DNA of 64,000 nucleotides from Desulfobacteraceae bacterium (GTDB lineage: Bacteria > Desulfobacterota > Desulfobacteria > Desulfobacterales > Desulfosalsimonadaceae). Below the pieces are notes generated by a model. That model saw nothing but the letters and a program-made list of their open reading frames with translations, made no database searches and was not told the DNA's origin. Each line of letters begins with the position of its first letter. Within the stretch, counting starts at the first letter, position 1. Below, piece by piece: positions 16,025-24,393 of this stretch. The stretch lies in the NCBI GenBank assembly GCA_014237465.1, contig JABZFM010000007.1, forward strand, positions 186,001 to 250,000, given 5' to 3'. A program made the translations under genes and the position numbers.

Positions 16025-16648
16025 ATGAACAATCCGGAAGCAACACAACAGGCGTTATCCATTTTAAGGAGCGGAGATACCTTCCAATGGTACCTCATCC
16101 CGCTTCTCATGTTTCTTTTTTACATTTACTTTAATGAGTATGACAAGAAAAACTATAAAGGAATTGCCGCCGGTCTGTCTCTGTACATGGTCCACTGGTT
16201 TTATGAAATCGCAAACGCGCTGATACAGCATTTCAGCGGCCATGCCTTGTGGACCGTTCCTGAAGGAACAGGATTTTTACTTCTTGTAGGTGTTTGTGCC
16301 GAGATCAGCATTATGTTTGCTTGCGCCGGTCTCGTATACAGCAAACTCCTTGACGAAAACCCGAAACACAAAATCTTCGGCATCAGCGACAGGCTTCTTG
16401 TAGGCGTCGGGACAGCGGCCTTTTTCTCCATATTCGAAATATTTCTGGCAAAAACACCCACGTTTATCTGGGTATATCCCTGGTGGGGATCATTCCCGGT
16501 TTTTATTACCGTTTATATCCCCTTCTTTGTCATTTCAATGTACAGTTATGACTGGAAACCCAAAACACAGGTGACGTTCATCGGATCACTCTTTGCGATT
16601 AACGCGATGATGCTGATTGTTTTTTGGGGAATACTAAAATGGATTTAA
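16025..16648 (+). CDS. Six-helix integral membrane protein of unknown function
   Basis: The 207-residue product has about six hydrophobic segments (roughly residues 22-38, 45-63, 82-104, 125-143, 148-170 and 185-206). Aromatic-rich, partly charged motifs such as MVHWFYEIANALIQH and WVYPWWG lie near the membrane surface. The H, E and N in the second helix could bind a cofactor or metal, but I do not recognise the family. AAGGAGGG lies before the ATG. It follows the TetR-type regulator, so it may be the regulated transporter-like or enzyme partner. A hairpin follows the stop. Confidence 0.75.
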   Translation: MNNPEATQQALSILRSGDTFQWYLIPLLMFLFYIYFNEYDKKNYKGIAAGLSLYMVHWFYEIANALIQHFSGHALWTVPEGTGFLLLVGVCAEISIMFACAGLVYSKLLDENPKHKIFGISDRLLVGVGTAAFFSIFEIFLAKTPTFIWVYPWWGSFPVFITVYIPFFVISMYSYDWKPKTQVTFIGSLFAINAMMLIVFWGILKWI

Positions 16649-16660
16649 CAGGACACTAAC

Positions 16661-16692
16661 AGACCGCCCGGTGCATACAGCCGGGTCGGTCT
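16661..16692 (+). terminator. Hairpin after the membrane protein gene
   Basis: AGACCGCCCGG and CCGGGTCGGTCT pair with one bulge around a nine-base loop, starting 13 bases after the stop codon. A T-run is lacking, so it is a weak or factor-assisted terminator. It also separates this gene from the convergent minus-strand gene. Confidence 0.5.
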
Positions 16693-16734
16693 ATTGAAGA
16701 TTGAAGTGCAACCTGGCTGTTTTACAAAACCATC

Positions 16735-17082
16735 TTACTTGAACCGGATAATAACCGATTTCTGCACAGGACTTTTAACAAGGGCCTGCCAGTGATTATC
16801 CGAAATTTGGCCGATATATTCGACCGCCCAGGCTGGTCGCTGACCGAAAAAAATACAGACATAGTTGCCCTGGTTCGTATAGGCAATACCTCCGGGCGGA
16901 ATATCTTCAACCGGATTTTCTTCTCCCAGATCTTTCCCAATGGATCCGTACAGTTCATTTCCCCAAAGCATCAGGTGAACCTGATACGGCAGGTGTGCTG
17001 CAAATCTTTTTGCAATGACCGTATCCAACAGTTCCGCATCTAAAACAAAGCTTCCGAAATCAAATTCTATCATTTTTTTCAC
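16735..17082 (-). CDS. Cyclophilin-like fold protein
   Basis: The 115-residue protein contains DTVIAKRFAAHLPYQVHLMLWGNELYG-type spacing (split: FAAHLPYQVHLMLWGNELYG), then PPGGIAYTNQGNYVCIFFG, which matches the small cyclophilin-like (TM1367/DUF369-type) family whose members have a cyclophilin barrel without demonstrated isomerase function. A GTG at 17082 with AAGGAA upstream or an ATG at 17073 may start translation. Directly upstream lies a 61-bp sequence duplicated at 36264-36324, carrying the last codons of another gene. No operon partner is evident. Confidence 0.75.
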   Translation of the reverse strand: MKKMIEFDFGSFVLDAELLDTVIAKRFAAHLPYQVHLMLWGNELYGSIGKDLGEENPVEDIPPGGIAYTNQGNYVCIFFGQRPAWAVEYIGQISDNHWQALVKSPVQKSVIIRFK

Positions 17083-17097
17083 TTTCTAACGTTCCTT

Positions 17098-17158
17098 TTT
17101 ATTTCACTACACTATGGCAAACCCAATCAAAAATTTTGTTGCTCCAACAAATCATTGT
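17098..17158. repeat. 61-bp exact repeat, copy 1 (stray 3' end of the 36.3-kb gene)
   Basis: Positions 17098-17158 are identical to 36264-36324. In the second place the sequence encodes the last nine residues (DLLEQQNF end) and 3' flank of the DUF2117-like gene. Here the same residues can be read on the minus strand behind AGGAGG and an ATG (MGQIANNDLLEQQNF), but no gene body is attached. It appears to be a recombination scar. Confidence 0.85.
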
Positions 17159-17352
17159 TTGCAATTTGCCCCATGACGCCTCCTCTTTTCCTGTTTTTGA
17201 AGCGTTATAAGGCATTTAAATGAAAAAGTCTAGATTTTTTATATTTATAGTTTTTCCAAATGTTTATAAAATCACTGGAAAATACTGACGGTAGTTGATA
17301 AATTATATTTTTGACCTGCGAAATGTAAGTTATTGCCACGTTTTATGGCCTA

Positions 17353-17386
17353 AACCATCAAATATCTTCTATAATATTTGATGGTT
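17353..17386. promoter_or_regulatory. Long perfect inverted repeat upstream of the sigma54 activator gene
   Basis: AACCATCAAATAT at 17353-17365 and ATATTTGATGGTT at 17374-17386 are exact reverse complements with an eight-base spacer; GGCC flanks both sides a few bases out. It lies 158 bases before the regulator gene, so it could be an operator, or a terminator-like relic, as no gene ends into it. Confidence 0.5.
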
Positions 17387-17543
17387 AGTGTGGCCTGATG
17401 CCGGTCACAGACCCCGATCACGGCCTATTATTTAGACCAGGACTTATGTTCGAATATCCAGTTTATATCACGGGCTCTTTCTTTTATTGGTTTACGATGT
17501 TATCATAATCTTAACAATATAAACATCGAAGAGGGCTGCAGTA

Positions 17544-19532
17544 ATGATGAAACTGAATATCAATGTTCCTGATAGGGAAATGCTTAAATCAGCCTGGGAG
17601 GAGTTTGTCACTACCGGTAGGGTAAGTAGCGGCGTAATCAGGGATGAAATACTGGAATCCTGGAAGAGATGTAGATCTTACGGTCTTGACCCGAATTCTG
17701 AATATATCACTTCTAATCTGAGTGACGAGAAGAAAGGGGAAATCCTGTCGGAGAACAGCTATCTGTTAGATATCGCAAGCCCCTTCTTAAGGAGTCTTTA
17801 CGAACTGGTCAAGAGCCTTGAGATGGTAGTCTTCCTGACAGATAGGGACGGTTTTATCCTGGAGTCTATCGGTGATGGGGTCATAATGGAATACTGCCTG
17901 TCCAAGAATGCGGTAGTAGGGAGTAGTTTTGACGAGAGATACGCTGGGACCACATCTGTCTCAATTGCACTCGCCCTGGACAGCCCATATCAGATGATGG
18001 CGGAGGAACACTATCTTAAATCAATCCATATAGCCTCATGTGCGGCTGCGCCTATACACGATCAATCGGGGACCATTATAGGGTGCCTTGATCTAACTAC
18101 CCGGTACGAGATAGCCATCAAACATCCTCATACACTGGGAATGATAGTTACAGCCTGCCAGCTTATAGAAAGCCAGATGAAACTGGTAAAGGAATCGGAG
18201 AAATCCTTTTTGACCAGCGAATTCCTGAAGGCAGCCCTGGTGACAATGTCTTCAGGTCTGATAATATTAAATAAGGACAACGTCATCACCCACATTAATC
18301 CTACTGCCGAGAGAATTCTGAATGTGAGCTTTTCAACCGCATTCAACAGCGGAGTAGAAACCCTCATAAAAAATGATGTTATTATTGAATCCATCAAAAA
18401 CAGGGAGGAACTCCATGACCGCGAGCTGATCCTCAAGGAGTCCAGGGGAAAAACCCGCTGCCTTGTGAGCCTGAAGCCGATCCGCAATCCCCACGGGAAG
18501 CAGATGGGGAATGTACTCTCCCTGAAGGAACTGAAGAGTGTGCAGAAACTGATGCAGAAGGTAATAGGTGCCAAGGCGCAATACACATTTCAGGATATAA
18601 AGGGGGAGAGCAGGGAAATTAAAGAGGTTGTCAAGATGGGGAAGCTTATAACAAGGAGCTCGTCAAATATCCTCATTACGGGAGAGTCAGGAACAGGTAA
18701 AGAGATTCTGGCCCAAGCCATTCACAACGGAAGCCCCTGTTCTCAGGGCCCATTTTTGGCGCTAAACTGTGCCGCTATTCCACATGATCTGGTAGAGAGC
18801 GAGCTCTTCGGTTACGAGGCGGGAACATTTACAGGAGGGATCAAGGAGGGTAAGTCCGGTAAATTCGAGATGGCTGCAGGGGGAACCCTCTTTCTGGATG
18901 AGATTAATGGGATGTCTCTCGACGTGCAGGCGAAGCTCCTCCGCGTGCTGGAGGAAAAAAAATTCCTTCGTCTGGGCGGCACAAGGTATTTAAACCTGGA
19001 TGCCAGGATTACCGCTGCCACGAACAAGGATGTTCTGCTTGAGATTGATAGGGGACATTTCCGAAGCGATCTTTATTACCGGCTCAATGTACTGGAGATT
19101 TACATACCTCCACTACGGGAGCGGAAGGGTGATGTCATGCTTCTCACTTATCTGTTCATCAGTGAGATCAGTAAAAAACTGGGTAAGAAAATAGAGGGCA
19201 TCACTCCTGAGACTATGACCTATCTGAATGGGAGGATCTGGCTGGGCAATGTAAGGGAGTTGAAGAACTGGATAGAGAGAGCGGTTAACCTCGCTGAAGG
19301 TTCCATCCTTACCTTGAGCGATTTTCCACGAGAGGAGTGGTATAGGGCTAAAGTTGATCCTTGTCTCTCAGAAAGAGGAATTGAAAGTGACACGTCTGAT
19401 CTAAACCAGGTAGAGAGGGCCACCATTACAAGCGTTCTGGAAGATTGTGGGGGCAACATAACAGAAGCCTCAAGAAAACTGGGCATAGGCAGGACTACTC
19501 TTTATCGTAAGATAAAAAAATATCATATCTAA
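17544..19532 (+). CDS. Sigma54-dependent transcriptional activator (AcoR-like: GAF-PAS-AAA-Fis)
   Basis: The 662-residue protein has an AcoR-type N-terminal sensory region with a GAF-like domain (about 70-190), a PAS-like segment (LIILNKDNVITHINPTAERI, about 235-255), an AAA+ domain with Walker A GESGTGKE near 379 and Walker B GGTLFLDEI near 447, and a C-terminal Fis helix-turn-helix (EASRKLGIGRTTLYRKIK). Such proteins bind enhancer sites and drive RNA polymerase-sigma54. The sigma54-contacting loop reads GTFTGG where GAFTGA is usual. An inverted repeat and a sigma54 promoter lie just downstream of the gene, so the target is almost certainly the cluster starting at 20067. Codon choice (AGA/AGG, ATA) matches that cluster. 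Confidence 0.93.
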   Translation: MMKLNINVPDREMLKSAWEEFVTTGRVSSGVIRDEILESWKRCRSYGLDPNSEYITSNLSDEKKGEILSENSYLLDIASPFLRSLYELVKSLEMVVFLTDRDGFILESIGDGVIMEYCLSKNAVVGSSFDERYAGTTSVSIALALDSPYQMMAEEHYLKSIHIASCAAAPIHDQSGTIIGCLDLTTRYEIAIKHPHTLGMIVTACQLIESQMKLVKESEKSFLTSEFLKAALVTMSSGLIILNKDNVITHINPTAERILNVSFSTAFNSGVETLIKNDVIIESIKNREELHDRELILKESRGKTRCLVSLKPIRNPHGKQMGNVLSLKELKSVQKLMQKVIGAKAQYTFQDIKGESREIKEVVKMGKLITRSSSNILITGESGTGKEILAQAIHNGSPCSQGPFLALNCAAIPHDLVESELFGYEAGTFTGGIKEGKSGKFEMAAGGTLFLDEINGMSLDVQAKLLRVLEEKKFLRLGGTRYLNLDARITAATNKDVLLEIDRGHFRSDLYYRLNVLEIYIPPLRERKGDVMLLTYLFISEISKKLGKKIEGITPETMTYLNGRIWLGNVRELKNWIERAVNLAEGSILTLSDFPREEWYRAKVDPCLSERGIESDTSDLNQVERATITSVLEDCGGNITEASRKLGIGRTTLYRKIKKYHI

Positions 19533-19550
19533 AAATCACAAATCAACAAA

Positions 19551-19585
19551 TGTTTCAAAGTGAAACATTGATTCATTATGAAACA
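19551..19585 (+). promoter_or_regulatory. Probable enhancer (UAS) of the sigma54 activator
   Basis: TGTTTCA-AAG-TGAAACA (19551-19567) is a perfect inverted repeat with three central bases. A further half-site TGAAACA follows at 19579-19585. It begins 19 bases after the activator gene and about 190 bases upstream of the sigma54 promoter, the normal distance for enhancer-bound activators of this type. Confidence 0.65.
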
Positions 19586-19749
19586 GTTATATAAATAGGT
19601 ATAATAGAAAGAAACCTCGATTATCTGATATTATTCAGACAATGGCAGGAATAATAACGAGCGGCAATCCTTTTAGAATCCATGGATAGCTCTCAACATC
19701 CTCTCTCAATATCCTCTATTAAATTATTATTTTATTCAATTCATGAAAT

Positions 19750-19765
19750 TGGCATAAATATTGCT
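19750..19765 (+). promoter_or_regulatory. Sigma54 (-24/-12) promoter
   Basis: TGGCATAAATATTGCT fits the sigma54 consensus TGGCAC-N5-TTGCW with GG and GC twelve bases apart. It points towards the acyl-CoA dehydrogenase gene and follows a matching enhancer and activator gene. Confidence 0.75.
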
Positions 19766-19922
19766 TTAATTTAAAATAGACTTATCCAGTTTTATGTAAG
19801 GATATTCACTAATCTTACATAACGGAAAGGTTTTATTCACATTCTCAGCCTTCGAGTATCTTCTATGTTTGTACTGGTCACAGAGGGGGTGGTGCTTGCC
19901 CTAAAATAATAAATTTGCATAT

Positions 19923-20055
19923 CCGGTTCGCTCAAGTGAATCATAGAAATTGCATCTTGCGACAACGTAGGGTGCATTCCATGCACCATTTCAGAGCCGG
20001 TCAGCTTTCAAGTGGTGCGTGAAACGCACCCTACTTAAGCGAAATGGATAACCGG
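19923..20055. repeat. MITE/REP-like element with nested inverted repeats
   Basis: Outer ends CCGGTT (19923-19928) and AACCGG (20050-20055) enclose a strong inner pair, GTAGGGTGC (19967-19975) and GCACCCTAC (20026-20034), with further pairing of TGCACCA to TGGTGCG. GTAGGGTGC palindromes of this style are widespread REP-type elements. It ends 11 bases before the start of the acyl-CoA dehydrogenase frame and lies in its transcribed leader. Confidence 0.65.
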
Positions 20056-20066
20056 ACTTTGGTAAG

Positions 20067-21257
20067 GTGCTAAGAAAGTGGGGAGAGGAGAGATACGCTC
20101 CTATCAGGAGGCAGGTCGATGATGATTGGAAGGAGCATAAACTGATCAAGCCTCTGTTTAAGGAGGTACTGGTTGATCTTGGAGTCGCCGGGGCGATGTT
20201 TCCACTTGAGGTTGGGGGCTTAAATGTTACACGCACCGGCACCTTTTCTGCCGTTCTGTGTGAAGAGCTTGGAAGGATTGACCTTGGATTTGCTGCCGCC
20301 TGCTTCTGCTCAGTCTGGCCCATGATGCCTATTATGATGGAGCCGCATCGAAATATGGAATTATGTGAGGAGTTTGGAGAGAGATACTGCGGAGATGAAT
20401 TATGTATGGGTTGTAATGCTATGACCGAACCACCGAGCGGTTCGGATGTCGAAAACCTGGGTCTACTGCATGGGAAGACAATACAAACAACAGCCAGATT
20501 GGATGGCGATAATTGGATAATCAATGGTCATAAGATATGGCCGACAAATTCGGGCGATACGGCAGATCTTTTTGGCGTGTTGTGTACAACTAGTAAAGGA
20601 TCAACGGATGAAAACGATATTGCCTATATCTATGTTCCTGCCGATACTCCGGGTGTTAGTACAGGGGGGCCCTATCGTAAAGCGGGCTGTTCGGCGGATA
20701 TGAATACAGATATTTGGTTTGAGGATGTGAAAGTCCCGAAGAGATACCGGGCACATGGCCCCGGCGAGGATGTCAAGTATCTGAGGGAGATGTTAACGTA
20801 TACAAATATAATGGTTCCTGCGGCATGTGTAGGGATGATGAAGGCAACTTATGAAATAATTAAGAAGTGGTCTTCCGAGAGGGTTGTAGCCGGAAAGATC
20901 CTGAAAGAGCACAGCATTAACGCCGCAGTCCTGGCAGAGATAGCCATTAATATTGAATCGACATCAGCGTGGGTATATATGATGGCAAGGGAACTCGACT
21001 ATCCCGAGGAATATGGAATGAGACCATGGGAAGATAGAATGTATTACAGAACCTGTGGTCTTAACCTGTTTGGAACCGATGCTGTAGTTCACGCTACGGG
21101 GAGAGCAATGGAGCTTATGGGTAGTTATGGCTATTGTTGTGAATTTGATCTCGAAAAGATATGGAGGGACGCGAAGATGACGAACCTCTGGGAAGGTGGC
21201 AGGCATCTGGATCTTATAGAATGTGCCAGGTACTGGTATGATCTTGAGACAATATGA
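20067..21257 (+). CDS. Acyl-CoA dehydrogenase
   Basis: The 396-residue protein shows the acyl-CoA dehydrogenase fold: a helical N-terminal region with PLEVGG, the FAD/substrate loop NAMTEPPSGSDVENLG, NGHKIWPTNSG in the beta domain, and the C-terminal helices ending in MGSYGYC and NLWEGGRHLDL, where the Glu of WEGG is at the place of the YEG-type catalytic base. It desaturates an acyl-CoA between C2 and C3 and passes electrons to ETF; etfBA lie in the same cluster. The only start is GTG at 20067, and about 15 residues expected before MLRKWGEERYAPI are absent; a MITE-like element ends 11 bases upstream, so the N-terminus may have been clipped. First gene after the sigma54 promoter. Confidence 0.9.
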   Translation: MLRKWGEERYAPIRRQVDDDWKEHKLIKPLFKEVLVDLGVAGAMFPLEVGGLNVTRTGTFSAVLCEELGRIDLGFAAACFCSVWPMMPIMMEPHRNMELCEEFGERYCGDELCMGCNAMTEPPSGSDVENLGLLHGKTIQTTARLDGDNWIINGHKIWPTNSGDTADLFGVLCTTSKGSTDENDIAYIYVPADTPGVSTGGPYRKAGCSADMNTDIWFEDVKVPKRYRAHGPGEDVKYLREMLTYTNIMVPAACVGMMKATYEIIKKWSSERVVAGKILKEHSINAAVLAEIAINIESTSAWVYMMARELDYPEEYGMRPWEDRMYYRTCGLNLFGTDAVVHATGRAMELMGSYGYCCEFDLEKIWRDAKMTNLWEGGRHLDLIECARYWYDLETI

Positions 21258-21309
21258 TTAAATGTAAGATGGTTATGTATTTTAAAATAAAACAAATGGA
21301 GGCATAGAA

Positions 21310-21735
21310 ATGGCAGTTTTGTATCCTTCCAATGAGTGGGCTGAGGCGTTCTGTAAAGCTATAAATAATGATAAGACATGTGCTGAGAAGGGGAAGAAAT
21401 GGGGGGTTGACTTTAAAGGTGATTTTCTCTTTGAGTTACATCCGGGTGCAGGGTTAGAAAAAACTACCTATGTGTATATTCCGCTAAAGGCAGGGAAATG
21501 TGAGGGGGCTCGTCTCATTAATGACCCTTCAGAGGTAGATCAAGGAATCCTTTGCATCGGGCCCTACGAGGAGTACAAAGCAATTGTTAAGGGGGAATTG
21601 GATTTTATCGACGAGCTCATTAAGGGAAAGTTGAAGCTGAAGGGTGATATGACAAAAGTGGTTAGGAATGCCATGTTTCTGCGGGCAGTGAGTAGTTTAT
21701 TAACGTCCATTGAAACGACATTTCTCGGTGAATAG
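21310..21735 (+). CDS. SCP2-like sterol/acyl carrier domain protein (first of three)
   Basis: The 141-residue protein resembles SCP2 domains: an alpha-beta fold with a strand run (YIPLKAGKCEGARLI), then ILCIGPYEEYKAIVKGELD, then FIDELIKGKLKLKGDMTKVV, where I-x-G-x-L-K-L-x-G is the SCP2 signature. SCP2 proteins bind hydrophobic ligands such as sterols or acyl-CoA in a tunnel. Related copies lie at 22136 and 28206 in the same cluster. GGAGG precedes the ATG by eight bases. In context it may carry or present the CoA-bound substrate, but that is inference. An IS630 fragment follows directly. Confidence 0.75.
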   Translation: MAVLYPSNEWAEAFCKAINNDKTCAEKGKKWGVDFKGDFLFELHPGAGLEKTTYVYIPLKAGKCEGARLINDPSEVDQGILCIGPYEEYKAIVKGELDFIDELIKGKLKLKGDMTKVVRNAMFLRAVSSLLTSIETTFLGE

Positions 21736-21760
21736 CAGTATTCCAATTTAAAGGGGTAAT

Positions 21761-22093
21761 TTGGATTCCTTTATCTTGTTTCTGACACAGCATCACCAGA
21801 GATTTGCGGGCAAAACCCTGGCCATTATATTGGATAACTCGAGTATTCACGCCAGCAGGAAGGTAAAGAGATATTTGCAAAGGTTTCCTCGGATTCATCT
21901 TTTTTTTCTTCCCACCTATTCGCCGGAATACAACCCGGTGGAGAGAATATGGGGATGGATGAAGACCAAGGTTTACGGTTTTACTGCCTTTGGCGGGATA
22001 AATGAATTGATCAGACGTTTTCGGAAACTGTGCTGGCATTTTAACATGGGCAGGCTCGTCAAGCCCATTCGTCCTCAACGTTACTCAAAATAG
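21761..22093 (+). pseudogene. C-terminal fragment of an IS630-family DDE transposase
   Basis: About 110 residues read LAIILDNSSIHASRKVKRYL and FFLPTYSPEYNPVERIWGWM, the second and third catalytic blocks (D and E) of IS630-type transposases. The N-terminal two thirds with the first Asp are missing and an in-frame TAA at 21749 closes the upstream side. It sits between two SCP2-like genes of the cluster, in the same direction, and does not break either frame. No terminal inverted repeats were recognised. Confidence 0.85.
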
Positions 22094-22135
22094 CAAATAT
22101 ACTTTTCAACTATACAATTAAGAGAGGTGGTCAAT

Positions 22136-22507
22136 ATGCCAGAGGTGAAGGTAAAAGAGGGGGAGGAGCTTAATGGACTGGGATTTATGCTCAAGGATTT
22201 GATGGATAGAAATCTTATAAACCCCCAAAAATATAAGGCTGTTAAGAATATGAAGGGTAGAGTGGTTATTAAGGAGAGTGGAACCGGTGTAGCCATTACA
22301 CTCAGTTTTAGAGAGGGTGAGATAGAGATACAAAATGGTGCTGTAGATAAGCGGAGCGCATATATGGAAGCCAGCTTTAAGAACCTGGCTGGAATTAGTT
22401 CCGGTCAGATCGGGCCGGTAAGGGCTCTACTCACCGGAAAAGCGAAGGTCAGAGGCAACCTCTTTAAACTATTGAAGATTTTAAAAACATTGATACCGGA
22501 AGAATAG
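22136..22507 (+). CDS. SCP2-like domain protein (second of three)
   Basis: From the ATG at 22136 (AGGTGG upstream; a GTG at 22127 is also in frame) the product has 123 residues. It keeps the SCP2-type pattern in the second half: GRVVIKESGTGVAITLSFRE, AYMEASFKNLAGISSGQIGP, then RALLTGKAKVRGNLFKLLKI, again with the G-x-A/L-K-V-x-G signature. It is shorter in front than the first copy. It lies 13 bases before the AOR gene and is very probably co-translated with it. A lipid or acyl-CoA carrier role is inferred. Confidence 0.72.
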   Translation: MPEVKVKEGEELNGLGFMLKDLMDRNLINPQKYKAVKNMKGRVVIKESGTGVAITLSFREGEIEIQNGAVDKRSAYMEASFKNLAGISSGQIGPVRALLTGKAKVRGNLFKLLKILKTLIPEE

Positions 22508-22520
22508 GAGGCGGCTAAAA

Positions 22521-24380
22521 ATGTTTGGCTATATGGGGAAGATTTTAAGGGTTGACCTATCGGAGTCCAGTATCTCAGAGGAGACTCTTTCAGAGGATAT
22601 GTGTAAGATGTTCCTAGGCGGCAGCGGGATGGCCACAAAATATCTTTTCGATGAGGTGCCGAAAGGTGCAGATCCCCTTGGTACGGATAATGAGCTCATA
22701 TTTATGACGGGTCCACTGACGGGAACCATTGCTCCGAGTTCCGGAAGGTTCAGTGTTGTGGCAAAATCACCGCTTACCGGCTTATGGGGACATGCAAACT
22801 CAGGTGGGTTCTGGGGACCAAAACTGAAAAGAAGCGGTTTTGACGGGATAATAATTCGCGGTATATCAGCAAAACCGAAATATCTTGTGGTTGATAATGG
22901 AAGCGCTGAGCTTCGAGACGCAGAGGGAATCTGGGGAGAGAGCGTCTTTGAGACTACAAAATTGCTTCGACAGAAGTTTGGTAAGAATTCTAATGTTGCC
23001 TGTATCGGGATCGGGGGTGAGAAACAGGTAAGATATGCTGCTATTATGAATGAAAATCATCGGGCACTTGGAAGATGCGGGATGGGGGCTGTAATGGGCT
23101 CAAAATTTTTGAAGGCTATAGTTGTTAAGGGTGGCCAGAAGATACAGACCGGCAATAAAGATGCCTTTGATAAAGCGGCGAAAGAGGCATACGCGCTTGT
23201 TGACGAAAGTCTTCTAAAGATAACGCTTGAGGTTTACGGAACCAATATGGGTCTTGATCTCACGAATATAAGGGGCGGATTGCCTACAAGGAACTGGCAG
23301 ACCGGTGTTTTTCCTAATACAGATGCAATAAACGGACCTGCAATCATCGAAAAGATACTTACAGGTAGAAAAGCCTGCTTTGCCTGTCCAATCAAATGCG
23401 GGAGGCTTTCAGATGTCAAGGAGGGACCGTACGCATGCGAGGGGGAGGGACCGGAATATGAGAGTGTTGGAACCTTGGGAACAATGTGTGGAATTGGTAA
23501 TTTAGAGGCAATTACAAAAGCGCATATATTGTGCAATGAGTACGGATTGGATACAATCTCAGCCGGCAGTACCATAGCGTTTGTTATGGAATGCTATGAG
23601 AAGGGAATTATAACAAAATCGGAGACTGATGGATTGGATCTGAAATTTGGAGACGCTGATGTTATGATTGAACTTGTACATAAAATAGCCAAAAGAGAGG
23701 GTATCGGAGATCTGTTGGCTGAGGGGACGAAAAGGATATCTGAAAAGATAGGTAAGGGGACTGAAAAATTTGCCATGCATGTTAAGGGTCTTGAGCTGCC
23801 CGCATATGACCCAAGGTCTGCCAAAATATGCGGACTGGCATACGTTACTGCAAATCGCGGGGGCGACCATATAACGGCTTATGTTGAGGGTCCAGCTATC
23901 CTCGATATTCCCTTTATGATCATCGAAAAAAGCACCATCGAGGATCCCCTTATTGAAAACCCGGAGGAGGCTGAGGTTGTAAAGGATATGGAGGATGCCT
24001 TCGCCATCTTCGATGCAGTGGGGTTGTGTAAATTTATGGGAGTGGCTCTGACTGCTGAGGAGGTCACACCGATGATCGCTAATGCAATCGGCAGGGATTT
24101 TGATGTGGATGAATTTAAGAAAACAGGAGAGAGGGTATATAATATTGCAAGAGCCTTTAACGTAAGAGAGGGATTGACAAAAGCCGATGACACTCTTCCG
24201 AAACGCTTATTGGAGGAACCTATGCCCGAGGGTGAAGCCAAAGGACATGTGGTGGAGAAGCTTGATCAGATGTTGGATGCATATTACGAATTTCGTGGAT
24301 GGGATAAAGGAACCGGCAAACCGACACCGGAAAGGCTTAAAGAGCTGGGGCTGGATGATATAATCGACAAGATATATTAA
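22521..24380 (+). CDS. Aldehyde:ferredoxin oxidoreductase (tungsten/molybdenum pterin enzyme)
   Basis: The 619-residue product is a full-length AOR: N-terminal GYMGKILRVDLSESSI, pterin-binding GRFSVVAKSPLTGLWGHANS, the Fe-S motif CFACPIKCGR with a further Cys in FDAVGLCKFMG, and the catalytic-site blocks EGPEYESVGTLG (Glu) and RGGDH (His). AORs convert aldehydes and water to acids and reduce ferredoxin, reversibly. AGGAGG precedes the ATG. In this cluster it could make the acid that the ligase at 26435 activates and supply reduced ferredoxin for the ATP-driven reductase. It resembles ordinary AOR rather than the BamB subunit of class II benzoyl-CoA reductase, as no BamC-I genes accompany it. 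Confidence 0.93.
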   Translation: MFGYMGKILRVDLSESSISEETLSEDMCKMFLGGSGMATKYLFDEVPKGADPLGTDNELIFMTGPLTGTIAPSSGRFSVVAKSPLTGLWGHANSGGFWGPKLKRSGFDGIIIRGISAKPKYLVVDNGSAELRDAEGIWGESVFETTKLLRQKFGKNSNVACIGIGGEKQVRYAAIMNENHRALGRCGMGAVMGSKFLKAIVVKGGQKIQTGNKDAFDKAAKEAYALVDESLLKITLEVYGTNMGLDLTNIRGGLPTRNWQTGVFPNTDAINGPAIIEKILTGRKACFACPIKCGRLSDVKEGPYACEGEGPEYESVGTLGTMCGIGNLEAITKAHILCNEYGLDTISAGSTIAFVMECYEKGIITKSETDGLDLKFGDADVMIELVHKIAKREGIGDLLAEGTKRISEKIGKGTEKFAMHVKGLELPAYDPRSAKICGLAYVTANRGGDHITAYVEGPAILDIPFMIIEKSTIEDPLIENPEEAEVVKDMEDAFAIFDAVGLCKFMGVALTAEEVTPMIANAIGRDFDVDEFKKTGERVYNIARAFNVREGLTKADDTLPKRLLEEPMPEGEAKGHVVEKLDQMLDAYYEFRGWDKGTGKPTPERLKELGLDDIIDKIY

Positions 24381-24393
24381 AGGGAGTTCTTAG

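Larger units (their letters stand above)
17083..17543. other. Intergenic stretch between divergent genes
   Basis: It holds the 61-bp repeat (17098-17158) and the long inverted repeat (17353-17386). No gene or clear promoter hexamers for the downstream activator could be defined. Confidence 0.45.
19533..20066. other. Control region between the activator gene and the catabolic cluster
   Basis: This 534-bp stretch contains the enhancer repeat, the sigma54 promoter and the MITE-like element listed separately. The transcript from the sigma54 promoter would have a leader of about 290 bases. No gene was seen. Confidence 0.6.
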
